Positions 25,844 to 34,676 are shown, counted from the stretch's first letter. The stretch: 64,000 nucleotides of DNA from Bacillota bacterium (GCA_023426125.1 JAFABI010000021.1:1-64000); one strand, 5' to 3'. Notes: generated by a model not told the origin, from the sequence alone. A program made the numbers and translations.

Positions 25844-26581
25844 GTGATAGAACTGAAAAATCTGTCAAAACGGTTTGGAGAGATCCAGGCCGTGGACAAC
25901 GTAAGCTTTACAGTGAACAAGGGCGAGATTTTCGGGCTTTTGGGGGAAAATGGCGCCGGCAAGACTACTACGCTCAGGATGCTGGCTACCATGCTGAAGC
26001 CTACCGGCGGAACAGCTCTGCTGGAAGGTCTGGATGTGGTGAAGGAGCCTGAAAAGGTCAGGGCACACATAGGAATCCTGTTCGGCGGTGAGACAGGCTT
26101 GTATGACAGGCTTACCACTGCTGAAAACATTACATATTTTGGTGAACTGAATGATCTGGACGGAAAATTTATCAAGAAGAGGATTGAAGAGCTGGCGGAG
26201 ATTTTCGGAATGAAGGAATACATCGACCGGCGGGCATCAAAGCTTTCCAAGGGGATGAAACAAAAGGTGGCCTTTGCCCGCTCCATCATACACAATCCGG
26301 ACATCATGCTTTTTGACGAGCCGACATCAGGTCTTGACGTAAGCGCCATCAGAGAGGTCCACGACTTTATACTGAATTGCAGGAGCGAAGGCAAAACCAT
26401 TATCTTTTCAAGCCATACCATGTCCGAAGTCGAAAAGCTCTGCAACCGGATAGGGATCATCCACAAGGGAAAGCTCATGGATGTGGGAACAATTGATGCG
26501 TTGAAGGAAAAGTACGGTTGCAGCAGCCTTGAGGAGGTATTCGTCCGGTTGGTGGGAAAAGAGGCAGGCCAATCGGCTTAG
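25844..26581 (+). CDS. ABC transporter ATPase, NatA-like
   Basis: 245 residues with Walker A GENGAGKTTT (about 36-45), a Q-loop region near LFGGETGLYDRLT, signature LSKGMKQK, Walker B IMLFDEPTSGLD and the H-loop SSHTMSEVE. The class is the exporter type exemplified by NatA of the sodium/drug extrusion NatAB. It starts with GTG after AAAGGAG (spacing about 10). It is followed 44 bp later by its membrane subunit. The substrate cannot be read from sequence. Confidence 0.9.
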   Translation: MIELKNLSKRFGEIQAVDNVSFTVNKGEIFGLLGENGAGKTTTLRMLATMLKPTGGTALLEGLDVVKEPEKVRAHIGILFGGETGLYDRLTTAENITYFGELNDLDGKFIKKRIEELAEIFGMKEYIDRRASKLSKGMKQKVAFARSIIHNPDIMLFDEPTSGLDVSAIREVHDFILNCRSEGKTIIFSSHTMSEVEKLCNRIGIIHKGKLMDVGTIDALKEKYGCSSLEEVFVRLVGKEAGQSA

Positions 26582-26625
26582 TCGGCGAGACGACAGGTGA
26601 AATTTACATAATGAGGTGATAAAAT

Positions 26626-27840
26626 TTGAAAATCAGGCATGTCTGGATTGTTTTCAAAAAAGAGGTTAGGGATATCATCCGGGATAAAAAGACCGTTATT
26701 ACAAGCATTTTAGTCCCGATGGTCCTGATGCCGGTTTTTAACATCCTGGTGGGGGGAGGCGTTGAGAACCTGCAGAGGGGTATTACTGAAAATGTGACCA
26801 TCGCCCTGGCGGAAAGCTCAAATACGCCGGATATCAGGACGCTGGTGGAAGAGCGCATTATACGGAGCAATCCCAATATCCGGCTGGTCGACACGGACAA
26901 TCCTGTCGAAGCCGTGAAGAAGGAAGAGGTCAGGGCGGTTCTGGAGTTTGAAAAGGCTTATGCCGCTAAACTGGCCGAAGGAAAAACCTTTGAAATCCGG
27001 ATATTGTATGACCAATCGAAAACGAAGTCGGAAGGGGCTTTCAGTATCGTATCCGAGGCCATAGAAAGCCTAAACAGAAGTATTGTGGAAGAGAGGCTGA
27101 CTGCACTAGGGATGAGCGCCGAGCTGCTGGAGCCGGCCAAAATCGTGGGAAGCAATGTTGCCGAAGGTGGTAACAGTACCGGAAATATGATGATCCTTAT
27201 GGTTCTTCCGTTGATGATAAGCCTTCTGATATCTCTCGGCGGAATACCGGCGGCAACCGATCTTGTGGCGGGAGAAAAGGAAAGAAATACTTTCGAGCCG
27301 CTGCTTACGACCAAACCGGGAAGGTCGTCGCTTCTGATGGGTAAATACCTTACCGTCGCGATGTTTTCTATTGTAAGCGTCGCAGCCATTGCCGCAGGTA
27401 TGGGCATCGGGTATATTCTCAATCCCAATACGCTTACGATGGGGACGGGTGAACTGGGCGGTTTTACCATGGATCCCCTTGCCGGAATCCTGCTCTTTAT
27501 AATAACCATCGCCCTTGGAATGACCTTCACAGGCCTTCAGATTGCAATCAGCACCTATGCCCGGTCCTTCAAGGAGGCCCAGACCTACATGTCGTTTTTG
27601 ACTTTTGCCGCGATGATTCCCGGCTACGCTACCATGTTTATGCAGCCTAACGATATACAGACATTCATGTTTGCACTCCCTGTCCTGAATACCATCGCCG
27701 CATTTAAAATGATCCTGGGCGGCTTGATGAATTATGTAAATCTGTTGCTGGCGCTGGGTACGTCCGTCCTGTATGTGGCAGGTACCTTATGGCTGGCGGC
27801 AAGGCTTTTCAACAAGGAAAAGGTGCTGTTCCGGAGCTAG
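26626..27840 (+). CDS. ABC-2 type permease, NatB-like
   Basis: 404 residues: an N-terminal helix (about 22-42), a long extracytoplasmic domain to about residue 180, then six helices to the end. This is the NatB/ABC-2 exporter layout. It contains the conserved LVAGEKERNTFEPLLTTKPGRSSLLMGK before the third helix. A TTG start is set by GAGGTGAT 8 nt upstream. It pairs with the preceding ATPase. A strong hairpin lies downstream. Confidence 0.88.
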   Translation: MKIRHVWIVFKKEVRDIIRDKKTVITSILVPMVLMPVFNILVGGGVENLQRGITENVTIALAESSNTPDIRTLVEERIIRSNPNIRLVDTDNPVEAVKKEEVRAVLEFEKAYAAKLAEGKTFEIRILYDQSKTKSEGAFSIVSEAIESLNRSIVEERLTALGMSAELLEPAKIVGSNVAEGGNSTGNMMILMVLPLMISLLISLGGIPAATDLVAGEKERNTFEPLLTTKPGRSSLLMGKYLTVAMFSIVSVAAIAAGMGIGYILNPNTLTMGTGELGGFTMDPLAGILLFIITIALGMTFTGLQIAISTYARSFKEAQTYMSFLTFAAMIPGYATMFMQPNDIQTFMFALPVLNTIAAFKMILGGLMNYVNLLLALGTSVLYVAGTLWLAARLFNKEKVLFRS

Positions 27841-27866
27841 ATATTTTAAGACGACGGCAAAAATCC

Positions 27867-27901
27867 CGGCAGGGCTGTCTCAAAAGGGGACTGCCCTGCC
27901 G
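27867..27901. terminator. Hairpin between the ABC exporter and ispF
   Basis: CGGCAGGGC (27867-27875) pairs with GCCCTGCCG (27893-27901). The pairing can be extended inward, but there is no T tract on the plus side. It probably ends transcription from both convergent genes. Confidence 0.5.
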
Positions 27902-27945
27902 TGTAAGGGTACGCATTATGATGGTATCTCTACACTAGAACTCAA

Positions 27946-28416
27946 TCAAATCACAGTCACGCAGCTGAATACCTGGATGCCGAGACCCTGTCCGAATTGT
28001 GTCAGGCCTTCGCCGGTGGTTGCGGTTATCCCGATACAGGTCTCGGGGAAACCCAGCAGCTTTGACAGGCTTTTACGGAGCTCGGGAATCTTCGGAGTTA
28101 TTTTGGGCGTAAGGCATTCGATGGATATGGACACGTGGACGATTTTCGAATCGCCCAGATATTTCAATGCTTCCTTCAGGTACGCCCGGCTGTCGGTGAT
28201 GCCCTTGTTCAGACACATGTCGTCGCTTATTTCCCCCAGGATATTGACACACGTGATGCCGGAGATGGCATTGGTAATGGAATGCAGTATGACGTCGGCA
28301 TCGCTGTTCCCTTGCAGCGGCGGATGCCCTTCAAAATAAACTCCGCCCAGAATCAGCTTTTTTTCCTTATCCTCAAAATCAAACCTGTGACTGTCCTGTC
28401 CGATACCTACCTTCAT
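27946..28416 (-). CDS. ispF: IspF-like, MEcPP synthase (divergent)
   Basis: IspF cyclises CDP-ME phosphate to MEcPP. The 156-residue product keeps the metal ligands Asp8, His10 (GQDSHRF) and His45 (DVILHS) and the C-terminal ATTGEGLTQFGQG. However, the usual HAxxDA is HSITNA (Asp replaced by Asn at 49), and the GDIGxxFPD loop reads GEISDDMCL. It is therefore a divergent form. It is the only IspF visible here, and ispD is close by, so it may still supply the pathway. Its orientation is opposite to ispD. GGGGATG precedes ATG. Confidence 0.8.
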   Translation of the reverse strand: MKVGIGQDSHRFDFEDKEKKLILGGVYFEGHPPLQGNSDADVILHSITNAISGITCVNILGEISDDMCLNKGITDSRAYLKEALKYLGDSKIVHVSISIECLTPKITPKIPELRKSLSKLLGFPETCIGITATTGEGLTQFGQGLGIQVFSCVTVI

Positions 28417-28749
28417 TGTTTACATCCCCATTCTTCCTAAGCTTATTCCAATTATGTCACTTGCGGCATACCATGTCAATAATAAGAATGACTGTCACGC
28501 TGTAAAAAAATTATGGCATAAATTCGTGGAGGCGGCCATTGGCGGTTTGCCCAGGGTATCAAGAATACTGGCGGGTCGCATGACGTTTATTTCCATAAAC
28601 TGTATTTGTGCGGACGCGCGATGAGCATCCCCTATATGTTACTTTTCCATAAAAAGTTTACAGTATCAATAACTACGGAAACGATAGGATTCCTTTTTAA
28701 TGATCAATTCCATATTGACAGGAATTGACAAGATTGCTAATATGGATAT
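28417..28749. other. Intergenic, mostly a MITE-like element
   Basis: The stretch contains the long-form repeat at 28511-28652. No other gene was seen. Confidence 0.5.
28511..28652 (+). repeat. MITE-like repeat family 1, long form, copy A
   Basis: About 142 bp, from TTATGGCA to a TCCATAA end, with inner GTGGAGGCGGCCATTGGC and GCGGACGCGCGATG. It aligns over its full length with the reverse complement of the copy at 33637-33782. The outer ends have decayed slightly compared with that copy. Confidence 0.75.
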
Positions 28750-28884
28750 ATGACGTACCTAAAAGGAAGGAATTCCGAAATCAGGTCGCGGTTCCGTGAA
28801 GGTCTATCCATTGAGCAGCTTACATCGGTGTTTTGTCTTTCCTACGACAGCATCAAAAAGATTGTTTATTCAAAACAGCGATAG
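28750..28884 (+). CDS. Short HTH peptide, probably a truncated CD3324-type protein
   Basis: 44 residues from ATG at 28750. The sequence RNSEIRSRFREGLSIEQLTSVFCLSYDSIKKIVYSKQR is a small helix-turn-helix like the C-terminal half of the protein at 50960-51259 (RNGKIFGSYQAGTSIPALAQINFLSEQSIRRIVSEEKK). The N-terminal part (YIPK region) is missing. It is likely a gene remnant rather than a working regulator. It lies next to a truncated tRNA. Confidence 0.5.
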   Translation: MTYLKGRNSEIRSRFREGLSIEQLTSVFCLSYDSIKKIVYSKQR

Positions 28885-28893
28885 TTATAAAAC

Positions 28894-28956
28894 CCGCTGG
28901 CCTCAAAATCCGGCGTACGTGAGTACATGCCGGTTCGAGTCCGGCCTTCGGCACCA
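28894..28956 (+). pseudogene. tRNA-Leu(CAA) 3' fragment
   Basis: The segment contains an anticodon-loop sequence CTCAAAA (anticodon CAA) flanked by GCTGG and CCGGC, a long variable arm GTAC-GTGA-GTAC, a perfect T arm (GCCGG-TTCGAGT-CCGGC), acceptor CTTCGGC, A73 and an encoded CCA. The 5' third (acceptor GCCGAAG and D arm) is absent upstream, and position 31/39 is mismatched. It is a 63-nt remnant, as left by recombination at a tRNA 3' end. Confidence 0.75.
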
Positions 28957-28960
28957 AGAT

Positions 28961-28999
28961 AAGTTGACAGATTTCATGTTGAAGTCTGTCAACTTTTTC
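28961..28999 (+). terminator. Intrinsic terminator after the tRNA fragment
   Basis: AAGTTGACAGA and TCTGTCAACTT form an 11-bp perfect stem with a 13-nt loop, followed by TTTCT. It is probably the original terminator of the tRNA gene. Confidence 0.8.
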
Positions 29000-29176
29000 T
29001 ATGTTTTAGGATGTGTTTTGCAGCAATAATTACAAATATCATTGGAATCTTACACAATTTGCAATCTTTAATTTCGAAGTAACTGAATGTAGCACCCAGA
29101 AAAGTCAGTATTGTTTCAATGATAGATATCTTTCTGGTATAATCAAAAGTAACGCAATGAATGTGAGGTACTGAGG

Positions 29177-30019
29177 GTGCACCTGGAGAGTATTAGTAAA
29201 AGAAAAAAGCTGATTGTATTTGCAATAATTATTTCCGCTATTGTAATTCTAATTATTTTTGCTTTGAATGAAAAATTAACAATCAGGTATTATGAAATTG
29301 AAAGCAATAAAATAAATGATAATGTTCGTATTGCCTTTGTTGCGGATTTACATAGCTGTTATTACGGTGAAGGTCAAACTGAGCTGTTAAGTTGCATTGA
29401 TGAGCAGCAGCCTGATATCATATTGTTCGGTGGGGACATTGTAGATGACGACTTACCGTTTGATAATGCAGTTACTGTTCTTAAATCGTTAGCAGGAAAA
29501 TACCCTTGTTATTATGTCTCAGGGAACCATGAGTATTGGAGTGGGAAGATTGACATCATAAAGCAAATGATTGCGGGATACGGTATTATTATCCTGGAGG
29601 GGCAAGGCGAAACGGTTGCCGTAAATGAACAATTAATCAACATTTGCGGCGTTGACGATGCGGAAATCGGAGAGAGTAATTTTATGCAGCAAATTATAAA
29701 TGCTGAAGGTCAAACTGACCCTGCCCTGTTTACAATCTTTATAGCACATCGTCCGGAATATATAAATACTTATTTGCAGTATGATTTCAATCTGATCTTG
29801 TCTGGTCATGCACATGGCGGTCAATGGCGGATACCTGGAATCATAAATGGTTTACTTGCACCCAATCAAGGATTTTTTCCGAAATATGCGGGTGGAATAT
29901 ACGAATTTAGTGATAAAACCTTTATTGTGAGCCGTGGACTTGCAAAGGAGTCAACCCGTATTCCAAGGATTTTTAATCCACCAGAGCTTGTGATGGTTGA
30001 TATTGTACCGGTAAACTGA
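29177..30019 (+). CDS. Membrane-anchored metallophosphoesterase
   Basis: 280 residues with one N-terminal helix (about 12-34) and a calcineurin-like domain: VADLHS, GGDIVDDDL, GNHEYW, IAHRPEY and SGHAHGGQW give the D-x-H, GD, GNHE, H and GHxH metal ligands. This is the YkuE/YaeI type, which are envelope phosphoesterases (for example lipid A-like or UDP-diacylglucosamine substrates in other bacteria). A TGGTATAAT extended -10 lies at 29136-29144. GTG start after a weak GTGAGGTACTGAGG. The substrate is unknown. Confidence 0.85.
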   Translation: MHLESISKRKKLIVFAIIISAIVILIIFALNEKLTIRYYEIESNKINDNVRIAFVADLHSCYYGEGQTELLSCIDEQQPDIILFGGDIVDDDLPFDNAVTVLKSLAGKYPCYYVSGNHEYWSGKIDIIKQMIAGYGIIILEGQGETVAVNEQLINICGVDDAEIGESNFMQQIINAEGQTDPALFTIFIAHRPEYINTYLQYDFNLILSGHAHGGQWRIPGIINGLLAPNQGFFPKYAGGIYEFSDKTFIVSRGLAKESTRIPRIFNPPELVMVDIVPVN

Positions 30020-30233
30020 CATAAAAGCAGAAGGCGGGTCCTTCATTTGCACTTTCATCTGAAATAGGTCACTTCCTTGACCTGCAAAATACCCCAAAAG
30101 AGCTTCTCAAGAACTCAAAATCCGGCGGGTTTTGTGCAATAAATGGCTTAACAGGTTTTCTATATTTCTTCAGTCCTGTGTTTCTTTTATCATTATTGCA
30201 TATAGATATTATTGAAACGCAGGGTTGAATAAC

Positions 30234-31091
30234 ATGAATAACATCTCTATGCAAAAGCTATTGGATAAATACAAGGGAAAAATAAAATATGCCGGCAGTC
30301 AGCATCCCGCAATACATCAGATAAAGCATGTCCTGAACAATGCAAGCAGCGAATCTGAAAGACTGTCAATCGCGGATGGCATATGGGCGCATCAAAAGCT
30401 TCTTAAAACAGATTTGCCTATCCATTGTTTTCTCACTTGTCCGGAATTGATCTATAGCAGTGAAGGGCTGGAAATCATCGAAGGATTTATAAACAGGGCT
30501 GAGGAAACTTTTATCGTCTCAAAAAAGCTGCTTGGAACAATAAGCCACAGAGATGGCCCCGACGGATTTATCTCACTAGTGCAAATTCCATATTTTTGCC
30601 TTGATGGGCTAAAGCTGGTGGACAATGCCTTAATACTGGTATTGGACGGCCTTGAAAGCCCCGGAAACATCGGTACGATCCTTCGGACCTGTGACGGCGC
30701 AGCCGTTGATGCCGTATTCATTTGCAATAAGAAAGTCAGAATAACAAATCCCAAGCTGGTTAAGGGCAGTATGGGTGCTGTTTTTACAATTCCTGCGATC
30801 GAATTTGACCATGCGGAGGAATGCACAAAGTGGCTGCAGGCTCATGATTTCAGGATTTATCTGGCGGATACGAAAGCCGGCGCAACTTATAAGAATCTTG
30901 ATTATGGTGGGAAAACCGCATTGGTGCTGGGCAATGAACGTTATGGCATATCCGGGGAATGGTATTCCGGCAATCCGCAGCTGATTTCCATACCGATGCT
31001 TGGTATGTGTGATTCGCTGAACGTAGGCGTTGCAGCTTCTGTCATTGCTTATGAAATAAGCATGCAAAAACGGATGAAAGGATTCGTATAA
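30234..31091 (+). CDS. SpoU-family rRNA/tRNA 2'-O-methyltransferase
   Basis: About 285 residues. The N-terminal RNA-binding part (to about 120) precedes the SPOUT knot domain with LVLDGLESPGNIGTILRTCDGAAVDAV (motif 1), VKGSMGAVF, LVLGNERYGIS (motif 2) and IPMLGMCDSLNVGVAASVIAYEI (motif 3, the AdoMet knot). It resembles TrmH/RlmB-type enzymes that methylate the 2'-hydroxyl of a structured RNA. The start could also be the TTG at 30225; ATG was chosen for its distance from GCAGGG. Stand-alone. Confidence 0.88.
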   Translation: MNNISMQKLLDKYKGKIKYAGSQHPAIHQIKHVLNNASSESERLSIADGIWAHQKLLKTDLPIHCFLTCPELIYSSEGLEIIEGFINRAEETFIVSKKLLGTISHRDGPDGFISLVQIPYFCLDGLKLVDNALILVLDGLESPGNIGTILRTCDGAAVDAVFICNKKVRITNPKLVKGSMGAVFTIPAIEFDHAEECTKWLQAHDFRIYLADTKAGATYKNLDYGGKTALVLGNERYGISGEWYSGNPQLISIPMLGMCDSLNVGVAASVIAYEISMQKRMKGFV

Positions 31092-31128
31092 AGCGCCCAA
31101 AGATGCCTATGCCTGCTTGTAATTTTAT

Positions 31129-31205
31129 TGTAGGGGCGGCTATTGGCCGGCCGGTAGCTGTTTGACATAGACAGCATTTGCGGACGCACAATGCGCGCCC
31201 CTACA
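31129..31205 (+). repeat. MITE-like repeat family 1, short form, copy C
   Basis: 77 bp with perfect ends TGTAGGGGCG and CGCCCCTACA and an inner CATTTGCGGACGCACAATGCGCG. It aligns with the reverse complement of copy D at 59251-59326, and shares its ends with the long forms. Confidence 0.8.
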
Positions 31206-31325
31206 CAATCGCCATGCTTCACTTTTGTCAGGCTTAGCTGGTAACGAATATACGTGGAGCTATACTAAGCACCTTATAAGTACAGCGATTGATCACTTTT
31301 ACAGATCCCTTTTGCCGGAACGATA

Positions 31326-32222
31326 TCAGGGCTGTTTCACTAACTGCTCTTTAATCGGCTGGTAGATATCCAGCTCGCAATAATTATCGCTTGACAGGCT
31401 TGTATCGACATATTCGAACCGGAATTTATCGGCGGATGTGAAGCCGGAATTGGTAATCCATTTCCGGTATAAATGGACCAGCAGCCGGCCGACCTGCCTT
31501 CCTTTTATTTCGTCCGGGCGGAAAAATCCGACGAAGCGGAAGACCACATATTTATGCGCCGGTATCGTTATCCCCGTCATACCTTCGGGTATGGCTGTCA
31601 AATCGGGCACCTGGATTGCAGGCGTATAATAAATATATCCTTCATCATAGCCCCTCCAATCCGTATGGCCTATATATACTTGGGAATTTAAGGGCGTGGT
31701 AATTTTGCTTTTATCCTTGTAAAAAAACTCACGGGCATGCAGATTGGCAATGTTATCACCGGATCTGCTGACGATTTTATGTCTGACGCCAAGGATATTG
31801 AATTTCTGCCTGAAAACATAAAACGGTTTATAGATGACCGAGTTATTTAGAGATAAGATATCGTTGATATTGATCTTTTCCTTGATTTCGATGGAAATTT
31901 GTTCATGCCTCACTTTTGACGGCGTAAAGCCGAACTTTTTTTTGAAAGCCCGGATATAGGATTGTTCATGGTCGAAACCATATTCCAATGCGATATCCAG
32001 GACTCTCATATCGGTATTGATAAGCTCATTGATACTTGCGGCCAGCTTGCGCGACTGGATATAATCCATTAAGGATTCATCCGTCAAGGATTTGAATATT
32101 CGATGCAGATAGTATTTTGACACTCCCGTATAGGCAGAAACATCATCCAGGCTTATTCGGTCATTTATTTTGCTTTCAATATAATTCAAACACAGCTCCA
32201 GGGTATGTTTCGTATCGATCAT
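31326..32222 (-). CDS. AraC-family regulator with GyrI-like sensor domain
   Basis: 298 residues. Two helix-turn-helix units at the N-terminus (about 8-105; LDDVSAYTGVSKYYLHRIFK and VLDIALEYGFDHEQSYIRAFKKKFGFTPSKVR) are followed by a GyrI/SOUL-like small-molecule-binding domain (about 140-298). This is the Rob/BltR-like architecture seen in multidrug or stress regulators. It is divergent from fabF with a 120-bp gap. No ABC or efflux gene is directly attached, so its target is not evident. Confidence 0.88.
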   Translation of the reverse strand: MIDTKHTLELCLNYIESKINDRISLDDVSAYTGVSKYYLHRIFKSLTDESLMDYIQSRKLAASINELINTDMRVLDIALEYGFDHEQSYIRAFKKKFGFTPSKVRHEQISIEIKEKININDILSLNNSVIYKPFYVFRQKFNILGVRHKIVSRSGDNIANLHAREFFYKDKSKITTPLNSQVYIGHTDWRGYDEGYIYYTPAIQVPDLTAIPEGMTGITIPAHKYVVFRFVGFFRPDEIKGRQVGRLLVHLYRKWITNSGFTSADKFRFEYVDTSLSSDNYCELDIYQPIKEQLVKQP

Positions 32223-32341
32223 AATTCCGGCACCTTTTTATTTCAAAAAGCAATATCTGTTCATTCACTCACTATTATAAGTGGTATTCTACTGTATGTA
32301 AATAAAATCCATGTATCGCATGGCAGAGGAGGGTTAACCAG

Positions 32342-33580
32342 ATGAAAAGAAGAGTAGTGATTACAGGTACGGGTTCGGTATCATCACTGGGAATGGGTAC
32401 GGATCAGTTCTGGCATTCCATAAAAAATGGGAAATGCGGCATCAGCACAATTGAAAGGGTTGACGTATCCGATTTACCTACAAAGGTTGGAGCTGAAATC
32501 AAGGATTTTCAGCCATTGGATTATATTGAGAAGAAGGAAGCCAAAAGAATGGACAGGTATGCTCAATACGCCATGGCTGCCGCACAGATGGCTGTTGAGA
32601 ACGCAGGATTGAATATGGAAAAAGTCAACAAGGAACGGTTCGGCGTCATTGTTGGCTCAGGAGTAGGAGGGATAGAAACACTGGAAGCCCAGCACAATGT
32701 CCTTCTTGAGAAAGGTCCCGACAGGATCAGCGCACTCTTTGTACCGATGATGATCGCCAATATGGCTTCAGGCTTTATTGCGATAAAATTTGGTGCAAAA
32801 GGCTTTAATGAATGCATTGTAACAGCCTGCGCCTCATCTTCGAATTCTGTCGGAGATGCATTCAGGGTGATCCAGAGAAAAGATGCGGACATTATGATCG
32901 CAGGCGGTACGGAGGCCCCCATAACCAGGTTGTCTCTGGCGGGATTCTGTGCGAATAAAACAATGTCCACGAATGAGGACCCATGTGATGCAAGCAAGCC
33001 CTTTGATCTTAACAGGAACGGTTTTGTTATGGGAGAGGGCGCCGCAGTTCTTATCCTGGAAGAGCTTGAGCATGCCTTGAGCCGGGGAGCGGAGATTATT
33101 GCCGAAATTGCCGGCTACGGCTGCACCAATGATGCATTCCATATCACTGCGCCTGCCGAAGGCGGGGAAGGCGGTGCAAGATGCATGAAGCTGGCAATGG
33201 AAGATGCGGGAATAAAACCTTCCGAGGTTCAATATATAAATGCCCATGGAACCTCAACGAAACCGAATGACAAACATGAAACAGCCGCCATAAAGTCTGT
33301 ATTTGGAGAATACGCCTGTAAATTGGAGATAAGCTCGACCAAGTCCATGACAGGACATTTATTGGGAGCGGCAGGAGCTACGGAGGCTATAATAACGGCG
33401 TTGGCCATAAAAGAAGGGTTTATTCCGCCGACAATCAATTATAAAACCCCGGATCCGGAATGCGACCTGAATTATGTGCCCAATGCGGGGGTAGCTGCCA
33501 ATATTGTCTATGCGTTGACAAATTCCTTTGGTTTTGGAGGACACAACGCAACCTTGGTTTTGAAAGCCTTTAATGCATGA
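32342..33580 (+). CDS. fabF: Beta-ketoacyl-ACP synthase II (FabF)
   Basis: Condenses malonyl-ACP with acyl-ACP in fatty acid elongation. The 412-residue thiolase-fold protein has the catalytic Cys in VTACASSSNSVGDA (about 162), the two His in NAHGTSTKPND (about 302) and KSMTGHLLGAAGA (about 339), and NSFGFGGHN near the end. AGAGGAGGG precedes the start. It stands alone without the rest of a fab operon, so it may serve elongation control or a special chain. A long MITE-like repeat follows. Confidence 0.93.
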   Translation: MKRRVVITGTGSVSSLGMGTDQFWHSIKNGKCGISTIERVDVSDLPTKVGAEIKDFQPLDYIEKKEAKRMDRYAQYAMAAAQMAVENAGLNMEKVNKERFGVIVGSGVGGIETLEAQHNVLLEKGPDRISALFVPMMIANMASGFIAIKFGAKGFNECIVTACASSSNSVGDAFRVIQRKDADIMIAGGTEAPITRLSLAGFCANKTMSTNEDPCDASKPFDLNRNGFVMGEGAAVLILEELEHALSRGAEIIAEIAGYGCTNDAFHITAPAEGGEGGARCMKLAMEDAGIKPSEVQYINAHGTSTKPNDKHETAAIKSVFGEYACKLEISSTKSMTGHLLGAAGATEAIITALAIKEGFIPPTINYKTPDPECDLNYVPNAGVAANIVYALTNSFGFGGHNATLVLKAFNA

Positions 33581-33636
33581 CTTTTCGATCCATAAGGTGA
33601 CAATGCACCAGGGATGGGTGAGAGGATATAAAATGT

Positions 33637-33782
33637 TTATGGCAAAAGTGACCTGTAGGGGCGCGCATTGCGCGTCCGCATAAACGTAATTTATGGAAAC
33701 AAACGCCATGCAGCCCTCCAGTGGTTCTTGATACACTGGGCGGACTGCCAATGGGCGCCCCTACAGATTTTCTATGCCATAA
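33637..33782 (-). repeat. MITE-like repeat family 1, long form, copy B
   Basis: About 146 bp with outer inverted ends TTATGGCA and TGCCATAA and inner ends TGTAGGGGCGCGC and GGGCGCCCCTACA. Its reverse complement aligns with copy A. It lies between fabF and def. Confidence 0.8.
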
Positions 33783-33880
33783 TTCTTATACAGCGTCGAC
33801 GGGTGAGGCAATGATTGCATTATGTTGAATCCGTAGTATAATAATACCAGGAAAATTATTTTGATGATGGAGTTTTCAAC

Positions 33881-34342
33881 ATGCCGTTTCGGGAAATACG
33901 TATTTTAGGCGACGATATATTAAGAAAAAAGAGCAGGCCGATAGAAAAGATTGATGAGCGGATTTTAACTTTGCTGAATGATATGGCGGATACATTGCAT
34001 AATACGGAAACCGGGGCAGCAATTGCTGCTCCGCAGGTTGGCGTTTTAAGAAGGGCAGTGGTAATTGACATGGGCGAGGGGACAATCTATCTGGTCAATC
34101 CGGAAATTATCGATATGGAAGGAAGCCAGGACGTCATCGAAGGGTGCTTGAGCATCCCGGGAAAATGGGGTAGATTGACAAGGCCTGCAATGGTTAAGGT
34201 AAAAGCGTTGAATGAAAAAGGGGAAGAATTTTTTATAACGGGCGAAGGTGACATGGCAAAGTGCTTATGCCACGAAATAGACCATCTGGACGGGATACTC
34301 TTTATCGATAAAGTTACTGAATTTTTGGAAGATGATCTATAG
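33881..34342 (+). CDS. def: Peptide deformylase
   Basis: Removes the formyl group from nascent N-terminal methionine. The 153-residue product has all three motifs: GAAIAAPQVGV (GxGxAAxQ, about 46-56), EGCLSIPG (EGCLS, metal Cys about 87) and CHEIDHLDG (HExDH, about 130). Distances are typical of the short type. ATG follows GATGGAG. It lacks the usual fmt partner downstream, where the sequence is decayed. Confidence 0.95.
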   Translation: MPFREIRILGDDILRKKSRPIEKIDERILTLLNDMADTLHNTETGAAIAAPQVGVLRRAVVIDMGEGTIYLVNPEIIDMEGSQDVIEGCLSIPGKWGRLTRPAMVKVKALNEKGEEFFITGEGDMAKCLCHEIDHLDGILFIDKVTEFLEDDL

Positions 34343-34442
34343 CGGTAGATAGTATAGCCGTATTCAATGCATGAGGTCAAGGTGTATATAGGTCAGTGAA
34401 GTTCGAAATCATGGGAAATGTGCCTTTTGGAAAAATACCGGT

Positions 34443-34676
34443 GTGTGGAAAAAACCGGATGGATATCGATAATATATTTAGCTGTATTAGCAGGAGCGGA
34501 AGTAGAGCAATATGAAGCTGCTATCATTAATGGGGCTAATGTTTCCAGAAGCTGATCTATATTACAATACCGGGTATTTTGCTAACCATATCCATTGTAA
34601 TGATTTTTCGCTGGGTCATCATTAATACGTCAGGCTACTTTGTATTTGTACCCTTTGATGCGATTAACAATCTATG
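34443..34676 (+). pseudogene. Remnant of a sugar ABC transporter permease (LplB-like)
   Basis: With frames joined, the translation reads TGWISIIYLAVLAGAEVEQYEAAIINGANVSR, then IYITIPGILLTISIVMIFRW. This matches the EAAxxDGA permease loop and next helix of LplB/MalF-type permeases. At least two frameshifts (near the A run at 34449-34454 and near 34550) and no start show it is dead. No substrate-binding protein or second permease is next to it. Confidence 0.55.

Noticed and set aside
28894..28956. A functional tRNA-Leu
   Set aside because: No matching 5' acceptor strand or D arm lies in the preceding 150 bp, and one anticodon-stem pair is broken.
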